A stretch of 64,000 nucleotides of DNA. Source: a virus. The stretch covers positions 34,025-98,024 of IMG/VR virus record IMGVR_UViG_3300037231_000129; one strand, given 5' to 3'. Positions 37,990-46,900 of the stretch are shown piece after piece (position 1 is the first letter of the stretch; every line of letters begins with the position of its first letter). The notes beneath the pieces are model-generated. The model made no database searches and was not told the DNA's origin. It was given only the letters and a program-made list of their open reading frames with translations. Both the position numbers and the translations under genes were made by a program.

Positions 37990-38292
37990 GTGCATCATCT
38001 TATCATCCACAATCCAGAAGGGTTCGCAGCGTTCACCGCCGCGGCCCACGAACGCGGCAAGTCAGCCGATTTCGCGCTGGCCTGGACGCGCTTGACCTGT
38101 CTGTTATTTGGCTATTTCGACCCGGACAATCCGGGGCGATCCATCGAGATCACATTTCCCGTGGATCAGACCCGCTCGATCCTCTGGGCGGTCTTCGATC
38201 CCTCGTACACACGCGGCCCCCGGCCGGGCATTCGGCTCGCCGGGGCCATGCTCTTTCACGAATCCGATCAGACCTGGGGGATCCACACATGA
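37990..38292 (+). CDS. hypothetical protein (100 aa)
   Basis: GTG start set by the leader. MHHLIIHNPEGFAAFTAAAH, then SIEITFPVDQTRSILWAVFD and beta strands. A mixed alpha/beta fold. Overlaps the next gene by 4 bases. Confidence 0.6.
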   Translation: MHHLIIHNPEGFAAFTAAAHERGKSADFALAWTRLTCLLFGYFDPDNPGRSIEITFPVDQTRSILWAVFDPSYTRGPRPGIRLAGAMLFHESDQTWGIHT

Positions 38293-38630
38293 ATTCCACG
38301 GTCATCGGGCTCGATCATCCGGAGGTCATCAAACTCCGGACCGAGTTCAAAAACATCTGCACAAACGCTGCCGGTAAGGGGGCCGAGGCCATGAAAGCCG
38401 AGCTCATTCGAAAACCGGCGCTGTACTGGCCCTCGAGGATGACAGCCGCAAATCGCGACCGTCTCATCGAAATCTACATGCGAGCATTCGACGCCGAAAT
38501 GCAGCGTCGCCTGCCACAGCTCGCAAATATCGACCATGACCTGCATGCGCTCTGTGCCGAATGGCCGCTCCACAGCATCGAGGAGCTGCTCAAACGGCCC
38601 GATCCGCCGAAAGTCGGAGGTTTCGGATGA
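38289..38630 (+). CDS. hypothetical helical protein (113 aa)
   Basis: All-helical (VIKLRTEFKNICTNAAGKGA, RDRLIEIYMRAFDAEMQRRL). ATGA overlap with both neighbours. No family recognised. Confidence 0.6.
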   Translation: MNSTVIGLDHPEVIKLRTEFKNICTNAAGKGAEAMKAELIRKPALYWPSRMTAANRDRLIEIYMRAFDAEMQRRLPQLANIDHDLHALCAEWPLHSIEELLKRPDPPKVGGFG

Positions 38631-38821
38631 GACGCATCACACGGGCCATGCACGATCGCTGCCTCCGGCTCGCCATCGAGAAGAAGACGAGCTTGACCGA
38701 GGCCGATATGCGGACGCTCAACCTGGTCGCTTCCGGCTGGGCGGCCGATCTCGAAGTGACCGCGCTCGAATACGACGCGGCCAAAGCTATTCTCAAGCGA
38801 AATGAAGGGACTACCCCATGA
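38627..38821 (+). CDS. hypothetical protein (64 aa)
   Basis: MRRITRAMHDRCLRLAIEKK, TSLTEADMRTLNLVASGWAA. Short helical protein overlapping both neighbours by 4 bases. Confidence 0.6.
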   Translation: MRRITRAMHDRCLRLAIEKKTSLTEADMRTLNLVASGWAADLEVTALEYDAAKAILKRNEGTTP

Positions 38822-39042
38822 CCGAAACCTACGCTGAACACCTGGCCTGGGCGAAAGCCCGGGCTCTGGAATACATGGACCTTGGCGAGCTCGAGATGGC
38901 CGTCTCGTCCATGACGAACGACATGACCAAGCATATGGACAGCGACCAGGCCGTTGCCCAGGCCATGGCAGGCACCCGCCTGCTGCTGGCCGAGAGCCTC
39001 TCGGAAAAGGCGATCCGCGCTTGGATCGAGGCATTCCGATGA
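38818..39042 (+). CDS. conserved small helical phage protein (74 aa)
   Basis: LAWAKARALEYMDLGELEMA, SSMTNDMTKHMDSD, AMAGTRLLLAESLS, FR end. This 'L-A-W-x-K-x-R-A-L-E-Y-x-D...A-x-x-S-M' pattern belongs to a widespread phage family of unknown function. Overlaps both neighbours by 4 bases. Confidence 0.7.
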   Translation: MTETYAEHLAWAKARALEYMDLGELEMAVSSMTNDMTKHMDSDQAVAQAMAGTRLLLAESLSEKAIRAWIEAFR

Positions 39043-39272
39043 ACGACAATTCCGACGGCGGCTACGTTTTCGGTCTGTCTGACTGCCTGATCTGCCAGAA
39101 GTCCTTCCCCTACAACCCACATCGGGTCCCGAGTTTTCGGATCGATGGGGTGAAGGAACCGGTCTGCGGATCCTGTATGGTCGAGGTCAACGCCGAGCGG
39201 GAGAAGCTGGGTCTCGAAGCGTTCGTCATCCCGACGGACGCCTACGAGCCGATCCCGGTGGGCGAGCTATGA
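39039..39272 (+). CDS. zinc-ribbon protein (77 aa)
   Basis: DCLICQKSFPYNPHRVPSFR, then VCGSCMVEVN: two CxxC pairs with an intervening PYNP-x-x-VP-S beta segment, as in a small phage protein seen in many genomes. Overlaps both neighbours by 4 bases. Confidence 0.7.
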   Translation: MNDNSDGGYVFGLSDCLICQKSFPYNPHRVPSFRIDGVKEPVCGSCMVEVNAEREKLGLEAFVIPTDAYEPIPVGEL

Positions 39273-39670
39273 GGAAACGCAATTACGATGGTTGCCTTCG
39301 CGGTCGCATGACCGTGGCGGAAAAAACAGCCATCGAGGATCTGGCCGACCAGGGATGGAAGGCCGCTCGCATTGCTCAGCGGCTCAACCGTCATCCCGGC
39401 ACCGTTTCCCACCATATGACGGTGAACGGGTTTCGCCTGGTCATCATGCGGCCGCTCAAACCTTACGTCCGCAACGGCTCGACCGTTGTTTCCTTCACGA
39501 AGGTTGAAGACACCTTCATTGAGGAACGCGCACTCGCCGGCCTGAAAAACCGTCAGATCTGCGCGGAAATCTACCGGCGCTTCGGCCACACGCGCAGTCC
39601 TCATACGATCGCCTATCGGCTTCGTATGATCGCGGCGACGGCCGAATTCGAAGCGGAGCATGCAGCATGA
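39269..39670 (+). CDS. double helix-turn-helix DNA-binding protein (133 aa)
   Basis: Two HTH units: MTVAEKTAIEDLADQGWKAA with RIAQRLNRHPGTVSHHM (about 14-50), and KNRQICAEIYRRFGHTRSPH with TIAYRLRMI (about 92-120). Homeodomain-like arrangement as in transposase or resolvase DNA-binding parts, but no catalytic domain, so a regulator is likely. Confidence 0.7.
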   Translation: MRKRNYDGCLRGRMTVAEKTAIEDLADQGWKAARIAQRLNRHPGTVSHHMTVNGFRLVIMRPLKPYVRNGSTVVSFTKVEDTFIEERALAGLKNRQICAEIYRRFGHTRSPHTIAYRLRMIAATAEFEAEHAA

Positions 39671-39858
39671 CCGAAACCGCAACTCCGAAGCCTCAGTTGA
39701 GAGAAGCCTTAGACGATCTGGACGAAGTGTTCGGTGCCGTCTTCGGTCACAACGCAGGCGATGAGCCCAATCTCTTTGCTGACTATGATCGGGCCGTCGA
39801 AATGCAAGGCAAGATGCGGCGGGCGATTGCCACGCTGCGGGGGGCCGAGCATGGTTGA
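39667..39858 (+). CDS. hypothetical acidic protein (63 aa)
   Basis: MTETATPKPQLREALDDLDE, then FGAVFGHNAGDEPNLFADYD. Acidic, helical. Overlaps the upstream gene by 4 bases and the next by 8. Confidence 0.6.
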   Translation: MTETATPKPQLREALDDLDEVFGAVFGHNAGDEPNLFADYDRAVEMQGKMRRAIATLRGAEHG

Positions 39859-40684
39859 TGCTCCGAAACTGCCGTTCAATGACGCCCTGGAAAAGGTCGA
39901 GGTCAGCTATGACCTCGGCAATGGCACCGTCATAACCATGACGTTGCTTCAAGGCGACACCCCGGCCGGTGGCCGGCGCTGTGGCAGCTGCTCGCTATGC
40001 TGCCGCCTGGTGCCGGTCGCCACGCTCGGCAAACCGGGCAACACCAAATGTCGCTTCAGCCGCCAGCACCCGAAAGGGTGCTGCTCGGTCTATGCGACAC
40101 CTCAGCAGCCCATGGCCTGTCAAACCTGGTCCTGCCGCTGGTTGATCGACAAGGCGATCGACACGTCACGCCCCGATCGCGCCCACTACGTGATCGACGT
40201 GATGCCTGATCTCATCAAATCGGTCCGTGAGGACGGTGAGGTCAGGGAAGCGCCTGTGGTGCAGATCTGGCTCGATCCTGCCTATCCACTGGCACATCGC
40301 GATCCCAGGCTACGCGCCTGGGTCGAGGCCAACGCCCGGGAAACCGGGATGGCCGCGATCGTTCGGGTCAGTGCGCGAGACGCGTTTTTGCTGATCCCGC
40401 CGTACCTGCATTCCGATGGGGTGTGGGAGGAACGGGGCGCGAAGATTGTGGCAAAGACCGGCATGTGGAGCGAGGAATCCGGCGTCCTCACCAGGACCGA
40501 GGAAGCCTTGACGGAAGGATCCGTCTTGTTCCCGGTGCTGGATGAGGGCCGCAAGGACTTCAAACGCGCCGAGACGCTTTACCGCGACGACAGCTGTCTT
40601 GAACGAGACTGCGATCGTTGTGGCAAGCGGTATCGAGGCCCGGCGGTCTATTGCTGCCTGGCCTGCGCACTCGCCGACGCATGA
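39851..40684 (+). CDS. CxxCxxCC zinc/iron-chelating domain protein (277 aa)
   Basis: RRCGSCSLCCRLVPV (Cys44, 47, 50, 51), CRFSRQHPKGCCSVY and ACQTWSCRW match the YkgJ-type CxxCxxCC metal-binding family (Pfam CxxCxxCC), whose bacterial members are of uncertain function. The C-terminal part has another four-Cys site (DCDRCGKRYRGPAVYCCLAC). The unusual load of Cys and the two sites suggest a metalloprotein. It is the penultimate gene of the operon. Confidence 0.65.
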   Translation: MVDAPKLPFNDALEKVEVSYDLGNGTVITMTLLQGDTPAGGRRCGSCSLCCRLVPVATLGKPGNTKCRFSRQHPKGCCSVYATPQQPMACQTWSCRWLIDKAIDTSRPDRAHYVIDVMPDLIKSVREDGEVREAPVVQIWLDPAYPLAHRDPRLRAWVEANARETGMAAIVRVSARDAFLLIPPYLHSDGVWEERGAKIVAKTGMWSEESGVLTRTEEALTEGSVLFPVLDEGRKDFKRAETLYRDDSCLERDCDRCGKRYRGPAVYCCLACALADA

Positions 40685-40709
40685 CAATCCCAACCAAAGG
40701 AACGTCACC

Positions 40710-40865
40710 ATGAAACCGTTGGAAATTTATGCGGTGCTTGAAGAAGTCTATGAGAAAGTGCGGACGTTGTCCGGCAATTTCGAAAACGTCTCAGCTAATA
40801 GTGCCTTCGCGATAGGCGAAGCTTTGCGGCGTGCTCAGCAAAGCGAAAGCTCTTGTCGGGCGTGA
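40710..40865 (+). CDS. hypothetical protein (51 aa)
   Basis: MKPLEIYAVLEEVYEKVRTL, then a helical end with two Ser/Cys. AAGGAACG site upstream. Last gene before the bidirectional terminator. Confidence 0.55.
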   Translation: MKPLEIYAVLEEVYEKVRTLSGNFENVSANSAFAIGEALRRAQQSESSCRA

Positions 40866-40900
40866 CATCGAAGACATACGCGAGCGCGACGCCTAAGACG

Positions 40901-40933
40901 AAAAGCCCCCAGGTTCGCGCCTGGGGGCTTTTT
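40901..40933. terminator. bidirectional intrinsic terminator
   Basis: AAAA, GCCCCCAGG ttcgcg CCTGGGGGC, TTTTT: 9-bp perfect stem with A-run and T-run, so it can serve both the plus recombination operon and the minus structural operon that converge here. Confidence 0.9.
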
Positions 40934-40990
40934 CGCGTCCATGTCGATTTTTGCCACCACAAATGAGGGGGCAAAACCGGAAGTAGCGCC

Positions 40991-41317
40991 CTATTTGAGC
41001 GCGCGAAGCCCGGCGGCGATGGCCTCGAGCGACGCGATATGTGTTCTGAATGTCGGCTCCAGACCGGCGATCTGGGTCAGGATCGCCGCCCGCGTCGGCG
41101 TTCCGGCGGCCGTCTGGGCCGTTGCACCGGTGATGGTGGAAGCGGCGGCCGGCATCGTCAGCGAGATGCGGATCGTGGCGAGCAGCTGGGTGAGCTGCTT
41201 CATCAGGAGAGCGCCCTGCATGGCTTGCCCGGCGAGCATCGTCGGCGTTGTGGCGGGTGCTGGCAGCAGGGCCCTGACCAGGTGCGGCGGCCGGCGCGGC
41301 AGTGGTGGCACGCTCAT
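40991..41317 (-). CDS. hypothetical protein (108 aa), last gene of the structural operon
   Basis: Pro/Arg-rich N-terminus (MSVPPLPRRPPHLVRALLPA), then an Ala/Thr-rich helical region ending IASLEAIAAGLRALK. Position 10 bases after the discoidin-like protein suggests a fibre-associated or chaperone role. No family recognised. Confidence 0.6.
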   Translation of the reverse strand: MSVPPLPRRPPHLVRALLPAPATTPTMLAGQAMQGALLMKQLTQLLATIRISLTMPAAASTITGATAQTAAGTPTRAAILTQIAGLEPTFRTHIASLEAIAAGLRALK

Positions 41318-41327
41318 TGGGCACTCC

Positions 41328-42239
41328 TTACGTGATGACGCTGACGGCGGTCTCGATCAAAGGTGGAACAATGCTAGTGACCGTGAAAGTCTGCGATGTG
41401 CCGGCAACCCACGGCGCCGAGACGAAGGACGTAACCGTGGTCCATGTCGTCCCATCGGGCGAACTTTGCAGCGACCAGGCCTCAGGGGCCTGCGGCGGGG
41501 TGCCCGACGGTGGCGTAACGGGTAGTATGGTGACTTCAGCGATTGAGACGGATGCGCCAAACCCATAGGCCCACCAATTTGGTAACAAATTTCCAACCCA
41601 AGCGGTGGTCGTGTTGCCGTCGGAGGCTTGGGACGGCGGATAGAAGGTCGGCCAGCTGCCATCGTAAATGTCCTGAGCAAATGCAACACCACTGCCGATC
41701 AGGTTGGGACCTCCCACAGAAGCCGCCATCGAAACTTCAGCAAGGGCCGGGTAACTTCCGTAGACACTGCTTGTGAAGTAAATGCGCCAGAAACTATCGG
41801 CTAGAGGGGCAGCATTGAAGAGTGAATTGACTTCGAAGGTTTGTGTTGTTCCAGCAACCCATGTCGCGGATTGGAAAAATCCGATGGCCACCCAGTTAGT
41901 GTTATCGTCGGAATACTCAAGTTCCCAGACTTTTGGTGTTGTCGACGGGGTATCGGCTCGAGGCAAGATGACAACCTCAGCCACTGCCACCGCCGATCCA
42001 AAATCGTATGCCCACCATTGTTGCGTCACGGAACTCGACGCATTCCAATAGGTGGTGCCGTTACCGTCGCAGGCCTCCGCTGCCGTGGTGCCACCGGCGA
42101 AACTGGAAGCGGACGGCGTGCCGCTGCCGATCTGGTTAGCGCCTCCAACGGTCGCGGACATGCTTACTTCGGCGAGGCAAGGATAACTGCCGTAGTCATT
42201 GCTCTCGATGTAGATGCGCCAGTACCGGTGCGCGGTCAT
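41328..42239 (-). CDS. tail-fibre protein with two discoidin (F5/8 type C)-like domains
   Basis: 303 residues in two repeats of about 140. Each has HRYWRIYIESNDYGSYPCLA or SFWRIYFTSSVYGSYPALAE, a W/Y-A-Y-x-F-G core (QWWAYDFGSAVAVAEVVILP; NWWAYGFGASVSIAEVTILP) and a closing Q-T-F-x-V strand. These are discoidin-like beta-sandwich domains used to bind carbohydrates, so this is a likely receptor-binding tip. It starts at ATG 42239 within an ATGA overlap with the collagen-like fibre, which is upstream. Confidence 0.75.
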   Translation of the reverse strand: MTAHRYWRIYIESNDYGSYPCLAEVSMSATVGGANQIGSGTPSASSFAGGTTAAEACDGNGTTYWNASSSVTQQWWAYDFGSAVAVAEVVILPRADTPSTTPKVWELEYSDDNTNWVAIGFFQSATWVAGTTQTFEVNSLFNAAPLADSFWRIYFTSSVYGSYPALAEVSMAASVGGPNLIGSGVAFAQDIYDGSWPTFYPPSQASDGNTTTAWVGNLLPNWWAYGFGASVSIAEVTILPVTPPSGTPPQAPEAWSLQSSPDGTTWTTVTSFVSAPWVAGTSQTFTVTSIVPPLIETAVSVIT

Positions 42240-43984
42240 GCCCGTGTGCCCGCCAGCGTCGCACCGAACAACGCCAGCGTCGTATCCGGCGTCGTAGGGC
42301 CAATCCAGCGCATGAAATCGCCTGTGGCAAAGGCGGGTGTGCCGCCGCCCACGGTGGCGAAGGTCGCGGTGTGGCCGCCGGCGGCCATTGTCATCGTGCC
42401 CACCGTGGTCCAGGAGCCGGACACCGTTGGGTCGTCGGCGGCCGGGCAATGGTCGATGTTGATGACGGCACTCGCCGTGGCGTCGATGAAGCTACCGCCC
42501 GAAGAGGCCGGACCCATTGGCGTGGCGCCGAAATTGACTGGAAACGTCACAGCGATGCCGAAACAATGGGCCAGAATGATCTGGCTGGCGGTGAATGGCG
42601 TGGCGCCGGTCGAGCCAGCCACGATGTAGGGCTGTTGGGCGATATGACCAGCAACGAGCGTGGTTATATTTGCAATATCTATAGTAGCTCCGCCGACGAC
42701 CTGAAGATTATCTAAGCCATTTTGAACGGTCGTGCCAATCATGACCACATTGCGAATTGACAGCTTCGTAGTGGCAACAGTAGTTCCGGTGTTAATGGTA
42801 TTAAAATTCAGTCCGGAACCGTTGTTGGTCGGCGTCCAATTCTCTGTTGCCAGCATATTAAGACCTGTGCCACTTACCCAAGCCGTTCCATTATAGCCTG
42901 CTCCAGAATATTGAAATAGATTATTACTATTGGATGTGGCCGTTGGCGCAGCTTGAGTTCCTCCCGATTGATATCCAACTAGCCGAGCGTTTGAGCCGTA
43001 GCCGTGTATGACTATCTGAGCAAGTTCCCCATCTTTGCCGAAAATCTCCTCGACCGATCCGGTCAAACCTGAAAGTGCAACTACGCTGTTGGCATTGATA
43101 ACCAGTGGCGCCGTAGTCGCTACCACGGCGAAGGTCGGCGACGGTTCGATAACAAGGCTGCCCCCGGAGAAACCAAGGTTGCCACCAACAGGAATCAAGC
43201 TTGCAGCGGCGGCGGTGCCTCCTGGATTGCCGATCAAGCTTTGCGCGGCAATCGTCGGCGACGAGATCGTGCCGGGGTTGCCGATCGAGCCGCCATTGAG
43301 AAACACGCTGGCAAGAACATCGATCGCGACCGTACCGGCTGGGCCAATTGAGCCGGGCGCGCCGGGGGTCCCGGGGGTGCCGGGTGGCCCGATGATGTTG
43401 CCTTCCAGATCGTAAGTGCCGGCGGCGTTCTGGTAGACGTTGCCCGTATTTACGTCGAGGTAGAGATCGGTATTCACCCCCAGCGTACCGGGCGGAACGC
43501 CGGTCCCGGTGTGCCACAACGAACCGGCGAGGCCTGTTAGACCGGTGGAACCCGTGAGACCGATGGAGCCTGGAACGCCAATCGATCCCTGCGGCCCCGG
43601 GCCGCCCGAGGCGAAGACGATGCAATTGGTGCCATCGCATTCGATCTGACCAGTGCTGCCGGCTGCCAGGACAACCGTCAAACCGGTGGGACCACCAACG
43701 GTCAGGCTTTCCGACGAGGAATTGTTGCGCACCGTGAAGACGCGCTGCGTCAGCGGGATCGTCAACGTGCCGGCTGCCGTCTGACCCGAACAAACAAAGA
43801 CCGCCGCGCGGGTGTACTGCGCCGCGCTGAGCGTTACCTCGTTGCTAATGGCGAAGCTGACCGGGATCTGTCCCTGGGTCGCAGCCTCGAGTGCCAGAAT
43901 CCCGTCGTTCTGGGTCGTCGTCTTGTTGGTTTGATCCGGCGCGGTCAGCGGAATGGCCAGGATCGGGGATACGGTGAGCGACAT
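42236..43984 (-). CDS. collagen-like tail fibre protein (582 aa)
   Basis: N-terminal domain (about 1-120) for attachment, then Gly-x-y runs near 127-155 (GPGPQGSIGVPGSIGLTGST) and 200-220 (GPPGTPGTPGAPGSIGPAG) separated by LYLDVNTGNVYQNAAGTYDL. The C-terminal half is beta-rich with Thr/Gly loops (VVGGATIDIANITTL, GSWTTVGTMTMAAGG). Typical for siphophage side or tip fibres. ATG 43984 is preferred to TTG 43990. Follows the tail hub gene by 11 bases. Confidence 0.75.
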   Translation of the reverse strand: MSLTVSPILAIPLTAPDQTNKTTTQNDGILALEAATQGQIPVSFAISNEVTLSAAQYTRAAVFVCSGQTAAGTLTIPLTQRVFTVRNNSSSESLTVGGPTGLTVVLAAGSTGQIECDGTNCIVFASGGPGPQGSIGVPGSIGLTGSTGLTGLAGSLWHTGTGVPPGTLGVNTDLYLDVNTGNVYQNAAGTYDLEGNIIGPPGTPGTPGAPGSIGPAGTVAIDVLASVFLNGGSIGNPGTISSPTIAAQSLIGNPGGTAAAASLIPVGGNLGFSGGSLVIEPSPTFAVVATTAPLVINANSVVALSGLTGSVEEIFGKDGELAQIVIHGYGSNARLVGYQSGGTQAAPTATSNSNNLFQYSGAGYNGTAWVSGTGLNMLATENWTPTNNGSGLNFNTINTGTTVATTKLSIRNVVMIGTTVQNGLDNLQVVGGATIDIANITTLVAGHIAQQPYIVAGSTGATPFTASQIILAHCFGIAVTFPVNFGATPMGPASSGGSFIDATASAVINIDHCPAADDPTVSGSWTTVGTMTMAAGGHTATFATVGGGTPAFATGDFMRWIGPTTPDTTLALFGATLAGTRA

Positions 43985-43995
43985 GTTCAATGACC

Positions 43996-46900
43996 TCAGA
44001 AGGGCGCGAGGGCTGCGTAAGCCTGGAATCCGCGACCGATCGCAGCGGAAATCTGGTAGCCGACCAGGTAGAGCGTCTCCGTCGCCGGCGTGAAGCCGTC
44101 CGCGGTCATCATCGCCGCGGTATAGGTGACCGTGGGCCCCGGAATTGCCAGGAAGCTCCGGACATAGGTCGCAGGTACTGTCGGATCGAACGCCGCCAGC
44201 GCCGCGGCATTCGCCAGCAGGTAGACCTGATACTGCTCGCTTTCCTCGCTCAGCGGCACCGTGTCGATGCCGTCCTGCTGCAGGCCTCCGATCCGGGTGC
44301 GCCGAACCCAGCTCAGCACCAGGTCGGCACCGCTCGCTGCTCGGGCGAACTGCACCGGGGCATACGGCTTCAGATCGTAGCCCTGGTAGACGAAGCTCTC
44401 GGTCGGGGTCTGTCCGGGCGTTCGGCCGGCCGGCGTCAGCTTCCAGAATTCGCCGACATTGAGTTGGGCCAGCGGCAGCTTGTTGCCGTAAACCGGGCCT
44501 GGCGCCAGAAACAGCACGGTTTCGCCCTCGCCATGGTCAGCGGCCGCCCAGTCCGTGCCGCGCACGCCGCGCAGCAGCGTCGAGAGGGTGAGTGAGCCGT
44601 CGGTGTTTTCGGTGACCGTTTGGAACTGGATGATCTCCGAACCGACCAGCGCCGGATTCACACCGTTCATCAGGTCGAGGTAGGCGCAGCTGCTGGGCGG
44701 CATCGCTCCCGGTGGCAACACCACCGTCAGGGTGCTGACATAATCGGTGGCGAACACCGCCGGCGGCGCGGCGAGGATGTTGCGCGCGCGGCCCCAGCTG
44801 ATGAACTGGGTCAGCGTGTCGAACGGCGGGAACGTCGAGCCATCGGTGCTTTTGTAGAGGTATTCGGCGGTGCCGGCCGCCAGGATCGTGCCGGAGCCTG
44901 CGGCGTAGTAGATCCGCGAGGCCGTCCCACCCAGGTCGTCGCTGTCCTCGAGCAGCGGCACGTTGAACAGGAACAACTCGCAGAAGACACCCGGGGTCAG
45001 CGTCTGGTTGGTGAAACTGACCGATGCGCCTGGCAGGGCTGACGGTTGGTAGACCGTGGAATTTTCCGACATCAGCGACAGCTGCATCGAAAAGTCGGCG
45101 CCGATCGCGTTCTCCTCGGCCCGCACGGTGTAGCTGTTGCCGTTGTCCAGCACGACAGTGATGACGTCGGTGGGATCGAGCGCCAGGTATTTCGGACTTA
45201 GAACAGTCGAGTACGTCTTGCGCTGGGCCCATAGCGTATAGAGCCATTTTTCGGCGATTTGCATCGCTTCGAGGTTGGTGGCGACGACCGGTAGATCGAC
45301 GGACTTCACCCGGCGGGAGAACTGCGTCGGTACCGGCAACGCGGTGCGCTTGGCGTAAGCCCCGCCGGGCTGGTAATCGAGATCGGGATCGGTATAGCGA
45401 ATGTTGAGCTGGAGCGGCAGCTCCTGCTCCTGCGCATCCTTGCCCTGCCAGAACTTCGATGGGTCGGCGGCATCGGTCGAACCCAGATCATCCTGGGTAA
45501 TGGTGAGAATCGAACCCTGACCTTTCGGCACGAATTTCAGCGTGTAGTCGCTCTCCACCATGTCGATTTGGTAGACGTTTAGCAGATCGGCGATGCATGC
45601 ACCGGCCGATTTGTTCTCGGTGATCGCGTAGCCGATGGTGGTCGCGGTGACCAGGCTGACGTCGATCTGTTCGGGGGAGAGGCCTGCCTTGGTGCATTGA
45701 TCGACGATGATCGAGGCGACCGGGTATTCGGCCCCGCTGTTTCGTTGCAAATAGATCAGATACAAGTTACCGCTGCCCGCGGCATTGATGATCGCGGAAC
45801 TGGAATTGCTGGAATAGGCGAAGGTGAAGGCGGGCAGGATCAGCGGATCTGGTCCGTCAAAGGCCGTGACAGCGCCGGCGTTGAGGTCGCCCTGCCAGTA
45901 GCCGCCGCCCGCGGTGCCCAGGTCGGTTTCGAAGTACTGGCCGCTAATCGGGGTCATCGGGAAACCGGCCGACGACCATTCAACCCCGCCGCCCGTGTTG
46001 AGCTTGATGGTGCGTCCCAGGGTCAGGTCAGTGATGAGCATGGTGTTGTCGGCGGCGTCGTAGACAGCGACGGTGCTCGGCCGCCATCCATACGGTGTTT
46101 CCACGCCGAAATCCGCAGCATGGTATGTGCCAACCGGGACCAGGGAAGTGTAGAAGGGAACGCCTCCCAGGGTCAGTCCAACCGAGGCGGCGACGGCGGT
46201 CACGGTCGAGATATAGACGTTGAGCTGGGGTCCATCGAGACCGATCTCCAGCGCACTGCCGCACATCCACCAAATATCGACCGTGCCCGCCGTCGGGTTT
46301 TGGTTGCCGACAATGGCGTCAGCCCAGCCACCTGCCCCCGAGTAAGGCATCGGCAGCGCAATTCCGGTGCCGTTGCTGAAATCGACGACCGAGAGATAGG
46401 CAAAGACCGATACGCAGGCGATGATCTCGAGCGAATTGCCGGTCGCGCTGGCCAGAGTCACGGCCGTCATTCTATCGATGTAATCGCCGCTTCCGGTTCC
46501 GGAAACGATGCTGACGCCTTCGCCGTTGGTTGGCGCGATGGTGGTGTGAACTTCCAGCGAATTCGGATCGACCAACGAAATTGTCGGCTGGGACCAGCCG
46601 ATGCCTTCGAAAGCGTCGCCGCCATAGAGGCTGACCCCGAGCTCGAGATCAACCGCAGCAATCGCTACCGAGGGAAACAAGGGATCGCCGGTGGAAAAGT
46701 AAGCTAACTCGACGCTGCTACCCGATACATAGACATTCCCGCCCTGGGCGCATGCCATGGTTTCCAGCGTGGGAAAGATGACGGAGTAGCCGACCATCAG
46801 CTGGGCGGTCTGTTGCGCTATGGCGCCGAAACAGATGCCGGTGGACATCGTAAAGCCGCGGATCGTGCCGTCGCCCGACAGCTGATAAACCACGCCGCGC

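Noticed and set aside
12944-38000. Leader repeats considered as a CRISPR array
   Set aside because: Copies are separated by coding genes of different length, lack uniform spacers, vary in stem sequence and each ends at a start codon.
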